Shown: piece after piece, positions 1-5,650 of the stretch
Layout: each line of letters starts with the position of its first letter
Position numbering within the stretch: the first letter of the stretch is position 1
DNA from: an uncultured Collinsella sp.
GTDB lineage: Bacteria > Actinomycetota > Coriobacteriia > Coriobacteriales > Coriobacteriaceae
DNA length: 7,182 nt
Direction of reading: 5' to 3'
Assembly (NCBI GenBank): GCA_900552345.1
Contig: URZN01000062.1
Coordinates: 1 to 7,182 of the forward strand
Program-made: the position numbers and the translations under genes
Notes under the pieces: model-generated
The model's database searches: none
What the model was told of the DNA's origin: nothing
The model's input: only the letters and a program-made list of their open reading frames with translations

Positions 1-44
1 ATAGGCTCCGGTCTCGTGGGCTCGGAGATGTGTATAAGAGACAG
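1..44 (+). other. Nextera sequencing adapter (artefact, not genomic)
   Basis: Bases 11-44 match the Illumina Nextera i7-side transposase adapter, ending in the 19-base Tn5 mosaic end AGATGTGTATAAGAGACAG at 26-44. Bases 3-10 (AGGCTCCG) sit exactly where the 8-base i7 index belongs, and from memory they correspond to Nextera XT index N720. Bases 1-2 (AT) fit the end of the P7 primer. Genomic sequence therefore starts at base 45, at a tagmentation cut. The adapter should be masked before any annotation or homology search. Confidence 0.97.
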
Positions 45-190
45 ATGGAATCGACACCGTCGCGCAGCGCTGCGGCCATGGCGCGCACGGCCTCCTGGCG
101 CTGCTCATCGCTCGCCGTGGCAAGCGATGCCGACGCTGCCTTGGCGGCAACGGCAAGATCGTGGACATACGTAGCTATATCGACCGACAT
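45..190 (-). CDS. proA: Glutamate-5-semialdehyde dehydrogenase (gamma-glutamyl phosphate reductase), N-terminal fragment
   Basis: This is the first 48 codons of a gene running off the left end into the adapter. The protein starts MSVDIATYVHDLAVAAKAAS and continues ATASDEQRQEAVRAMAAAL. This is the ProA N-terminus pattern (compare E. coli AAKQASYKLAQLSSREKN..., from memory): an Ala-rich first helix, then an 'S-x-E-x-(K/R)' turn and a second helix. ProA reduces gamma-glutamyl phosphate to glutamate-5-semialdehyde with NADPH, the second step of proline synthesis in the cytosol. The ATG at 190 has a GAAAGG ribosome binding site about 8 bases upstream. The catalytic domain lies outside the window, so the call rests on the N-terminus plus the nearby proB. 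The cut is the end of the assembly, not a biological truncation. Confidence 0.82.
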
Positions 191-234
191 GGGCGGCCCT
201 TTCTCTTAGATGTTTGCCATCCATGGTAGCCGAT

Positions 235-265
235 TTGTGCATGCCCTCGCCCGCGGCGGTAGAAT
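235..265 (+). promoter_or_regulatory. Possible promoter of the prolyl aminopeptidase gene
   Basis: TAGAAT at 260-265 is a good -10 match. TTGTGC at 235-240 is a fair -35 box, but the 19-base spacer is long. Transcription would begin near 272, giving a leader of about 30 bases before the ATG at 304. The 113-base gap is shared with divergent proA, for which I see no convincing promoter. Confidence 0.3.
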
Positions 266-303
266 TAGTCAACCCGAAACACCGCAACGAACGGAAGTAC
301 CGC

Positions 304-1722
304 ATGGCCCTCATCACTTCATACAACGTCCCCGGCCTCTATGTCGAGGACCACAGCATCGACGTCCCCCTTGACTGGCGCGGCCTGGAGCCGATGCTCC
401 TGGCCGTCGGCAGCACCATGCGCCGCGGCGCCATGCCGGCGCCCATCGCCGGTGCGCCCGAGAGCATCAAGCTCTTCTACCGCGTGGTTTGCGCGCCCGA
501 CCGCATCAACGACGATCTGCCGCTGCTCCTGTTTTTGCAGGGCGGCCCCGGCGGCGAGAGCCCGCGTCCGCTGTCGCCCACAAGCGACGGCTGGATCGAG
601 GAGGCCGTCAAGCACTTCCGCGTCGTCCTGCCCGACCAGCGCGGCACCGGGCGCAGCAGCTGTGTAGACGGGAGCACGATTGCCGCACTGGGCGAGCGCG
701 CGACGGCGGCCGGCTCCGATGCCGCGCGCTCGCAGGCTGACTTCCTCAAGCGTCACCTCGCCAGCTCCATCGTGCGCGATTTTGAGTACCTGCGCCTGGT
801 GGGCTTTGGCGGTAAGCCCTGGATCACGCTCGGCCAGAGCTACGGCGGCTTTTTGACGCTGAGCTACCTGTCGCTCTTCCCCGAGGGCGTGGCGGCGAGC
901 TTTACCTGCGGCGGCATTCCGCACGTGCCGGCGAGCGCCAGCGAGGTCTACGCGCACACCTTCCCACGCATGGCAGCCAAGACGCAGCAGTATTACGACC
1001 GCTACCCCGCCGATGCCGAGCGCGTGGCGGCGCTGGCCGATGCGATCGAGGAGCAAAAGCCCTTACTGCCCGACGGCTCGCCAATGACGGTGGAGCGCCT
1101 ACAGCTTATGGGCAGCGACTTTGGCATGAAGCCGAGCTTTGAGCGCATGCACTGGATTATCGATCATGCGTTTGTTGATGGCGACGGCACGCTGAGCTGC
1201 GGTGCCTCAGTATCCGATAGCTTTTTGATGCGCGCTTTCGAGCGCACCAACACGCGCACGAATCCGCTGTACTGGACGCTGCAAGAGTTCATCTACGCCG
1301 ATGGCGACACCATGCCCATTCGCTGGGCCGCGGCAGAGGAAAAGGCACACCGCGCCGAGTTCGACACGCTCGCGCGCCCGCTCCTGTTTACCGGCGAGGC
1401 CATGTTCCCGTGGATGTTCGAGCAGATGCCCGAGCTCAAGCCCTTCAAGCCCGCGATGGAACTGCTGATGGAAGACACGAGCTGGGACAAGATTTACGAC
1501 CCGCAGCGCCTAGCATGCAATGAGGTGCCACTCCAGGCCGCCGTGTACTTCGATGACATGTACGTGGACTCGGGCATGCAGCTCGACACGCTCAGCCGCG
1601 TGGGCAACTCGCACGCCTGGGTGACCAACGAGTTCGAGCACGATGGACTGCACGGCAGCGAGGTATTCAAACATCTCTTCGACGAAGCCCTCAACCGCGG
1701 AGACCTGCGTCGAATCTTCTAG
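304..1722 (+). CDS. pip: Prolyl aminopeptidase (proline iminopeptidase), alpha/beta hydrolase family S33, long Aeromonas-type form
   Basis: A 472-residue cytosolic alpha/beta hydrolase predicted to release N-terminal proline from peptides. Visible motifs in order: FLQGGPG (77-83), the oxyanion-hole segment; DQRGTGRS (111-118); the nucleophile elbow GQSYGGF (177-183) with Ser179; YFDDMYVD (415-422), likely carrying the catalytic Asp; and EFEHDGLHG (443-451) with the likely catalytic His446. The GQSYGG elbow and QGGPG pattern fit the long Aeromonas-type enzymes rather than the shorter Xanthomonas type (GGSWGS). No signal peptide is seen. The ATG at 304 is preferred over a TTG at 214 because GGAAG (293-297) lies 6 bases upstream and the extra 30 residues look non-protein-like. 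The gene is the only plus-strand protein gene here and lies between proB and proA, which suggests a role in proline supply. A different peptide substrate remains possible. Confidence 0.88.
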   Translation: MALITSYNVPGLYVEDHSIDVPLDWRGLEPMLLAVGSTMRRGAMPAPIAGAPESIKLFYRVVCAPDRINDDLPLLLFLQGGPGGESPRPLSPTSDGWIEEAVKHFRVVLPDQRGTGRSSCVDGSTIAALGERATAAGSDAARSQADFLKRHLASSIVRDFEYLRLVGFGGKPWITLGQSYGGFLTLSYLSLFPEGVAASFTCGGIPHVPASASEVYAHTFPRMAAKTQQYYDRYPADAERVAALADAIEEQKPLLPDGSPMTVERLQLMGSDFGMKPSFERMHWIIDHAFVDGDGTLSCGASVSDSFLMRAFERTNTRTNPLYWTLQEFIYADGDTMPIRWAAAEEKAHRAEFDTLARPLLFTGEAMFPWMFEQMPELKPFKPAMELLMEDTSWDKIYDPQRLACNEVPLQAAVYFDDMYVDSGMQLDTLSRVGNSHAWVTNEFEHDGLHGSEVFKHLFDEALNRGDLRRIF

Positions 1723-1733
1723 CGAAGGAGTGT

Positions 1734-1781
1734 CCCCACCTGCCGGCACAATAGGAACGTCCCCAAGCGCCGGCAGTGGGA
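1734..1781. repeat. Inverted repeat, arms of about 13 bases
   Basis: The arm at 1735-1747 (CCCACCTGCCGGC) pairs with 1769-1781 (GCCGGCAGTGGGA) with one bulged base and a loop of about 21 bases. The loop contains CGTCCCC (1759-1765). It starts 12 bases after the stop codon of the prolyl aminopeptidase. There is no T-run after it, so it is a poor intrinsic terminator. It may be a repeat-family element or a 3'-end stabilising hairpin. Confidence 0.6.
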
Positions 1782-1797
1782 CCCCGCCGCCTCAACG

Positions 1798-1864
1798 AGT
1801 TGCGGTGAAATAGGGACTGCTAAAGGCTTTAAAGCCGCCAAACAGGAACTATTTCACCGCAACT
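1798..1864. repeat. 67-base near-palindromic hairpin element
   Basis: Terminal arms of 16 bases are exact inverted copies: AGTTGCGGTGAAATAG at 1798-1813 and its complement at 1849-1864. The centre is a perfect 12-base palindrome, GGCTTTAAAGCC (1825-1836), and the segments between are loosely complementary, so the whole unit folds on itself. It has the size and symmetry of a REP-like or miniature inverted-repeat element. No clear target-site duplication is seen. The word GGCTTTAAA recurs at 1931-1939. The stretch 1865-1963 between this element and the next holds nothing I can identify. Confidence 0.65.
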
Positions 1865-1963
1865 TACGATATGCCGGCGTTACGGCCACCGCAGGTAGAA
1901 GGCGGAAAGCGAAAACGACCCTAAGCGAGTGGCTTTAAATCGTAGGTCGAACAAAAGAAGCGA

Positions 1964-2063
1964 GCGCCGCCCAGAGCGAACAAGTTGGCATGAAAATGGC
2001 GAGGCATAGACCTGATGGTCATGCCTCGCCTTTTGAATGACAAATTGTCGCTCTGGGCGGCGC
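1964..2063. repeat. Nested 100-base inverted repeat around a terminator
   Basis: Exact 16-base outer arms, GCGCCGCCCAGAGCGA (1964-1979) and its complement (2048-2063), enclose the terminator hairpin at 1998-2030. A further CAA/TTG pairing follows next to the outer arms after one unpaired base. Both strands could form a long two-tier hairpin. It lies 14 bases beyond the proB stop codon, in the gap where proB and the peptidase gene converge. Confidence 0.7.
1993..2034. terminator. Bidirectional intrinsic terminator between convergent genes
   Basis: A perfect 10-base stem, GGCGAGGCAT (1998-2007) with ATGCCTCGCC (2021-2030), continues past one bulged A into a GACC/GGTC stem with a 4-base TGAT loop. 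TTTT follows on the plus strand (2031-2034), and the minus strand reads ATTTT after the stem (1993-1997). It can thus end transcripts of proB from the right and of the prolyl aminopeptidase from the left. Confidence 0.8.
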
Positions 2064-2077
2064 GCAGCGTCGACCCG

Positions 2078-3205
2078 TTAGGCGAAGACAATTAAGTTGT
2101 CTCGATGAATCGCGGGCTTTTCGGCCAGGTCTGCCAGCAGGCGGTTGCTGGCAATCTGGTCCTGGCGGCGGCCGGCAGCAAGCTCCAGCACGTCCGAATC
2201 GGCCTCGGCGATACCGCGGGCGACGACCATACCGCTCGGATCGCACACATCGAGCACATCGCCCTCGGCAAACTCTCCATTGACCTGGCGAATACCCACC
2301 GCGAGCAAGGACGAGCCACGGCTGACCAGCGCCTTCGCGGCACCGTCGTCAACCGTTACCGAGCCATGTGCCTTGTCACCCAGCGCGATCCACAGCTTGC
2401 GCGGCGCAATATCCAGGCGCTCCGCCGGCGGGTCGAACAGCGTGCCCACGCTCTCGCCGCGGGCCAGGCGCACGAGCGCATCGGGCTCCTCGCCCGAGCA
2501 AATCACGCTCTGAATGCCGGCCGTCATCAAAATGCGGCTCGCGCGAATCTTGGTGATCATGCCGCCCGTACCCACCGAGGTCGAAGAATCACCCGCCGAG
2601 GCAATGATCTTGGCATCGATCTTATGCACGACCGGGACAAACTCGGCCGTCGGATCCTCGTGCGGATTGGCGGTGTAGAGGCCGTCGATGTCCGAGAGCG
2701 TCACGCACAGGTCGGCGGAAACCAGGCAGCTCACGAGGGCCGCGAGTGTATCGTTGTCGCCGAACTTGATCTCGTCGACGGTGACGGTGTCGTTTTCGTT
2801 GACGACCGGCACCACGCCCAGCTCCACCAGACACAGCAGGGCGTCGCGCGCGTGCAGGTAGGACGTACGGCGCGCCGTGTCATGGCGCGTGAGCAGCACG
2901 AGCGAGGTGAGTAGGTCGCGCGCATGGAACTCCTCGTCGTAGGCCGACGAGATGATGCACTGGCCGGCCGAGGCGCAGGCCTGCAGGCTCGGCAGATCGC
3001 CAACCGGTTTGCGGTCGAAACCCAGAACGGGATAGCCACAGGCAATGGCGCCGGAGCTCACCACGACCAAGCGCCAGCCGAGCTTGCGCAGGGCCGCGGC
3101 CTGATCGGCCAGGCCACCGATAAACGCGCGGTTGACCTTACCGTCGGCACCCACCACCGTGGACGAGCCGATCTTTACCACCATCGTTTTATAAGAAGTC
3201 GTCAT
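2078..3205 (-). CDS. proB: Glutamate 5-kinase with C-terminal PUA domain
   Basis: This 375-residue enzyme phosphorylates glutamate to gamma-glutamyl phosphate, the committed and normally proline-inhibited first step of proline synthesis. The amino acid kinase domain shows VVKIGSST (9-16), VSSGAIACG (49-57), PVVNENDTV (133-141), FGDNDTLAALV (148-158), SDIDGLY (171-177) and GTGGMITKI (212-220). A PUA domain follows from about 269 to 350 (starting RKLWIALG), as in E. coli ProB (367 residues). An in-frame TGA lies two codons upstream of the ATG at 3205, so the start is there or at the ATG of Met8 (3184). Neither has a recognisable Shine-Dalgarno sequence. The gene lies 103 bases after pncB on the same strand and ends at the bidirectional terminator. 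proA does not follow directly: an opposing peptidase gene intervenes. Confidence 0.95.
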   Translation of the reverse strand: MTTSYKTMVVKIGSSTVVGADGKVNRAFIGGLADQAAALRKLGWRLVVVSSGAIACGYPVLGFDRKPVGDLPSLQACASAGQCIISSAYDEEFHARDLLTSLVLLTRHDTARRTSYLHARDALLCLVELGVVPVVNENDTVTVDEIKFGDNDTLAALVSCLVSADLCVTLSDIDGLYTANPHEDPTAEFVPVVHKIDAKIIASAGDSSTSVGTGGMITKIRASRILMTAGIQSVICSGEEPDALVRLARGESVGTLFDPPAERLDIAPRKLWIALGDKAHGSVTVDDGAAKALVSRGSSLLAVGIRQVNGEFAEGDVLDVCDPSGMVVARGIAEADSDVLELAAGRRQDQIASNRLLADLAEKPAIHRDNLIVFA

Positions 3206-3267
3206 ACGTCAAACCAATCGAGTGTTGAGCAGGCGGGCGAGCTGGAGCAGCCGGGGCACCCGGTGCG

Positions 3268-3315
3268 GGACGGACGAAAATGATCCGTTTTCCTCCGTCC
3301 CCTTCGGATCATTTT
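3268..3315. repeat. Interleaved inverted-repeat element overlapping the pncB stop
   Basis: Two pairs of complementary arms alternate: GGGACGGA (3268-3275) with TCCGTCCC (3294-3301), and AAAATGATCCG (3277-3287) with CGGATCATTTT (3305-3315). The order A-B-A'-B' means both pairings together would make a pseudoknot in RNA; otherwise the two hairpins exclude each other. The pncB stop codon (3309-3311) lies inside the last arm. It may act as a 3'-end or termination signal between pncB and proB. The same architecture appears at 5561-5642. Confidence 0.6.
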
Positions 3316-4814
3316 GCCCAGGGGAAGGCCGAAGCCGCGGCCATGTTCTTGCGCACGAGCTCGTCGCGCACCTGGGCCAAGCCCTGTTCCATGCCCACCA
3401 CGTAGGTCTGCGGATACAGGAAGCGCTTGAAAGCCGCGTCCAGATGATCGATTGCCCAAGCACAGCGCTCGCGTGCGTCCTCGATGCTCTCGCGCGGGGC
3501 TACCGCACTGCCATCGCGCACGATCGGCACCAGCAGCTCGCGATACTCAAGCTCGGATACATCGGTCACCAGGGCGGCATCGTTCACGGCCACGAGGGTA
3601 TTGCCGCGCGCGGCGCCCTCCCCCGCCAGATGATCCTCGTCATAGATCATGTCGCAGACCGGGCCGCCAAAGCCGTCGTAATAGCGGCGCACACGCTGCA
3701 TGCCCGGAATCGTGCGCTTGTAAGGCTGCTCGGAGAGCTTCACCACCGGCGTCCACGGGTCCGTCTCGCTCGCGCGGCGGGCCGAAAGCTTGTACACGCC
3801 GCCCAACGCCGGCTGATCGTAGCAGGTCGCGAGCTTGGTGCCCACGCCAAAGCTATCGATGGGCGCGCCCTGGTCGAGCAGCGACTGGATCGTGTACTCG
3901 TCCAGGTCGTTGGAGACCGAAATCCCCACATAGGGCAGGCCCTCAGCATCGAAACGGCCGCGGACATACTTGGACAGCTTGGCGAGGTCGCCCGAATCGA
4001 TGCGAATAGCCGACAGGCGCTCGCCCACCGCCTCCATCTCCTTGGCGACCGTAATGGCATGTTCGCAGCCCTCGCGCACGTCGTAGGTGTCGATGAGCAG
4101 CGTACAGTTCTTGGGACTCGACTTGGCAAAGGCGCGGAAGGCCTCGAGCTCGGAATCGAAGCTCATCACCCAGCTGTGCGCGTGTGTGCCAAAGACGGGG
4201 ATGCCGTAGCGGCGCCCGGCAAGCACGTTAGACGTGGACGAGCAGCCGGCCACGTAGCTCGCGCGCGCAACAGCCAGGCCGCCATCGGGACCCTGGGCAC
4301 GACGCAGGCCGAACTCGGCGACGGGGCGACCATCGGCCGCCAGTACCACGCGCGCCGTCTTGGTGGCAACAAGCGTCTGGAAACCGACGATGTTGAGCAG
4401 CGCGGTCTCGAGCAGCTGGCACTCCAGCGCCGGGCCGGTGACGCGCACCATGGGCTCGCGCGGAAAGACGAGCTCGCCCTCGAGCACGGCGTCGATATTC
4501 ACGTGTACACGGAAGTTGCGCAGGTAATCGAGGAATGCAGGCTTAAACATCGCGCCGCCGGCCGGAGCCTGGAGCGAGGCGAGGTAGTCGATGTCCTCGG
4601 GCGTAAAGCGCAGGTTCTCGACAAGCTCGGGCAGCTCGGCGGTGCCGCACATGACGGCATACGCGCTGCCAAAGGGATGGTCACGGTAAAACGCCGTAAA
4701 ACAACCCTGCTCATTGGCCTTGCCGCTCTCCCACAGGCCCTGGGCCATAGTGAGTTCGTACAGATCGGTGAGCATTGCGATGTCGGTGGGATGCGAGATG
4801 TCGGTCAAAGCCAT
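3309..4814 (-). CDS. pncB: Nicotinate phosphoribosyltransferase
   Basis: A 501-residue cytosolic enzyme that couples nicotinate and PRPP, with ATP hydrolysis, to give nicotinate mononucleotide in the Preiss-Handler NAD salvage pathway. Family signatures: MLTDLYELTMAQG (14-26) at the N-terminus, EFGLRRAQGPDG (167-178), GTHAHSWV (209-216) with the conserved catalytic-loop His213, LLIDTYD (239-245), IRIDSGDL (270-277), the SNDLDEY segment (301-307) and FGVGTKL (322-328), which contributes to phosphate binding. Length is normal for the family. The ATG at 4814 has GAAAGG 7 bases upstream. The frame stays open 78 codons further, but that part is Arg/Ser/Pro-rich shadow sequence. It follows the small membrane-protein gene by 82 bases without an obvious promoter, so cotranscription is plausible. 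Its stop lies in a hairpin arm. Confidence 0.95.
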   Translation of the reverse strand: MALTDISHPTDIAMLTDLYELTMAQGLWESGKANEQGCFTAFYRDHPFGSAYAVMCGTAELPELVENLRFTPEDIDYLASLQAPAGGAMFKPAFLDYLRNFRVHVNIDAVLEGELVFPREPMVRVTGPALECQLLETALLNIVGFQTLVATKTARVVLAADGRPVAEFGLRRAQGPDGGLAVARASYVAGCSSTSNVLAGRRYGIPVFGTHAHSWVMSFDSELEAFRAFAKSSPKNCTLLIDTYDVREGCEHAITVAKEMEAVGERLSAIRIDSGDLAKLSKYVRGRFDAEGLPYVGISVSNDLDEYTIQSLLDQGAPIDSFGVGTKLATCYDQPALGGVYKLSARRASETDPWTPVVKLSEQPYKRTIPGMQRVRRYYDGFGGPVCDMIYDEDHLAGEGAARGNTLVAVNDAALVTDVSELEYRELLVPIVRDGSAVAPRESIEDARERCAWAIDHLDAAFKRFLYPQTYVVGMEQGLAQVRDELVRKNMAAASAFPWAK

Positions 4815-4896
4815 GGGGCGACCTTTCGGATGTGTTGTGCAGAGGTTGAGGGTTGGGCGAGGCGGACGTGCGGGCATGGAGCCCGGCGCGAACACG

Positions 4897-5361
4897 TTAG
4901 TCCAGGCCCATGCTGCCCGTGATCGTGTAGACCATAAAGACGATAAACGCGATGAGGGCGAGCACGATGATGATTTTTTGAGCCGGAGCCATGCCGGGGA
5001 TCTCGTTCTCGCCCGTAGGCTCCTTGGAGGTGACCATGCGCTGGGCAAAGGTCATCTCGTCACGGCTCGGTTTGGGCTCGACGGGCTTGGGACGAGCGGC
5101 CTTTTTAGGCTGAGGTTTGGGTGCGGTGGGTGCGGGCTTCGCAGCGGCAGGCTTGGGTGCAGGCGCGGGCTTGGGCGCGGGCGCGGGCGCAACCTTCGCA
5201 GCGGCCTCCTCGGCCTTCTCGCGCTCGGCACGCAGGGCGGCCAGCTCCTCACGCTCGCGGCGCGCCTCTTCCTGGGCCTCGCGACGAGCCTTCTCGGCGC
5301 GGAGCTCTTCCAACTCGGCGCGCTCCTCGGCAGACAGTGGTTGGGACTCAAGCTCGGCCAT
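4897..5361 (-). CDS. Small tail-anchored coiled-coil membrane protein of unknown function
   Basis: A 154-residue protein I cannot assign to a named family. Residues 9-57 are a Glu/Arg/Ala-rich helix with a coiled-coil pattern (AEERAELEEL, ARREREELAALRAEREKA). Residues 58-99 form a Pro/Ala/Lys linker (repeats of PAPKP), resembling rigid periplasm- or wall-spanning linkers. Residues 100-128 are a less biased segment (DEMTFAQRMVTSKEPTGENE). Residues 129-147 (KIIIVLALIAFIVFMVYTI) form one transmembrane helix, followed by a 7-residue tail. No signal peptide is present, so the bulk is predicted to be cytoplasmic and tail-anchored. The ATG at 5361 has GAAAGG 8 bases upstream. The longer open frame reads through a tRNA gene and is not credible. 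A terminator T-run ends only 19 bases upstream. A scaffold or division-associated role is possible but is speculation. Confidence 0.8.
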   Translation of the reverse strand: MAELESQPLSAEERAELEELRAEKARREAQEEARREREELAALRAEREKAEEAAAKVAPAPAPKPAPAPKPAAAKPAPTAPKPQPKKAARPKPVEPKPSRDEMTFAQRMVTSKEPTGENEIPGMAPAQKIIIVLALIAFIVFMVYTITGSMGLD

Positions 5362-5380
5362 GGTATTGCCCTTTCTTTTT

Positions 5381-5412
5381 AAAAAAAGCCGCCGACACAA
5401 TGTCAGCGGCTT
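5381..5412 (-). terminator. Intrinsic terminator after tRNA-Ala
   Basis: On the minus strand a 12-base stem (5401-5412 with 5386-5397, one T-G wobble) with a 3-base loop is followed by a run of seven T (5381-5387, the last two also pairing at the stem base). It lies 14 bases after the tRNA. It is also only 19 bases before the ATG of the membrane-protein gene, so it may act as an attenuator for that gene. Confidence 0.88.
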
Positions 5413-5426
5413 ATCAAATCCAAGGG

Positions 5427-5499
5427 TGGAGACGAAGGGAGTCGAACCCTCGGCCTCTGCCATGCGACGGCAGCGCTCTCCCAACTGAGCTACGTCCCC
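5427..5499 (-). tRNA. tRNA-Ala, anticodon CGC
   Basis: A 73-base cloverleaf. The acceptor stem GGGGACG/CGTCTCC contains the G3-U70 wobble that is the alanine identity element. The D arm is GCTC-AGTTGGGA-GAGC. The anticodon stem CTGCC/GGCAG has loop GTCGCAT, so the anticodon is CGC, reading GCG. The variable loop has 5 bases, and the T arm is GAGGG-TTCGACT-CCCTT. The discriminator is A at 5427. The following bases are CCC, so the 3' CCA is not encoded and must be added enzymatically. It has its own consensus promoter and terminator. Confidence 0.97.
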
Positions 5500-5512
5500 A
5501 GGACAAGTTGAT

Positions 5513-5540
5513 ATTTTACCTACGGCTCGCCAACTGTCAA
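5513..5540 (-). promoter_or_regulatory. Strong housekeeping promoter for tRNA-Ala
   Basis: On the minus strand a perfect -35 TTGACA (5540-5535), a 16-base spacer and -10 TAAAAT (5518-5513) precede the tRNA. The start would be near 5506, about 7 bases before the mature tRNA 5' end. Read-through of the terminator would extend this transcript into the small membrane-protein gene and perhaps pncB. Confidence 0.82.
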
Positions 5541-5560
5541 CGCCCAATACCCAGTCTTTT

Positions 5561-5642
5561 TGGGACGGGGCTGTTTTGGCTACTTTTCGAACGTCCGAGC
5601 CACCCGATGATTTTTTAATCCCCGTCCCAGAAAAATCATCGG
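5561..5642. repeat. Second interleaved inverted-repeat element
   Basis: Arms again alternate: TGGGACGGGG (5561-5570) pairs with CCCCGTCCCA (5620-5629), and CCGATGATTTTT (5604-5615) pairs with AAAAATCATCGG (5631-5642). The order A-B-A'-B' and the GGGACGG core match the element at 3268-3315. It begins 8 bases after the stop of the radical SAM gene in that gene's direction and separates it from the tRNA promoter. It probably serves as a 3'-end signal, though no classic T-run follows a GC stem. Confidence 0.6.
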
Positions 5643-5650
5643 CGAACGCG

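Noticed and set aside
214..303. TTG start giving a 502-residue peptidase
   Set aside because: No ribosome binding site, and it would cover the likely promoter. The ATG at 304 has GGAAG at the right distance.
319..1056. 245-codon minus-strand open frame opposite the prolyl aminopeptidase
   Set aside because: Shadow of the peptidase gene; Ala/Arg/Gly-rich without motifs.
2105..2914. 269-codon plus-strand open frame opposite proB
   Set aside because: Fully antisense to proB, Arg/His/Gln-rich, with no domain pattern and no credible ribosome binding site.
3222..4922. 566-codon open frame on the plus strand opposite pncB
   Set aside because: It is antisense to a gene with clear family motifs. 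Its composition (His/Arg/Ala/Gly-rich) is typical of the shadow frame of GC-rich coding DNA.
4815..5048. N-terminal extension of pncB by 78 codons
   Set aside because: The extension is Ser/Arg/Pro-rich, overlaps the end of the membrane-protein gene and lacks family similarity. The ATG at 4814 has a good ribosome binding site and the usual NAPRTase beginning.
5155..5200. GC-rich tandem-like repeat
   Set aside because: It is the codon-level reflection of the PAPKP linker in the membrane protein, not a separate DNA repeat.
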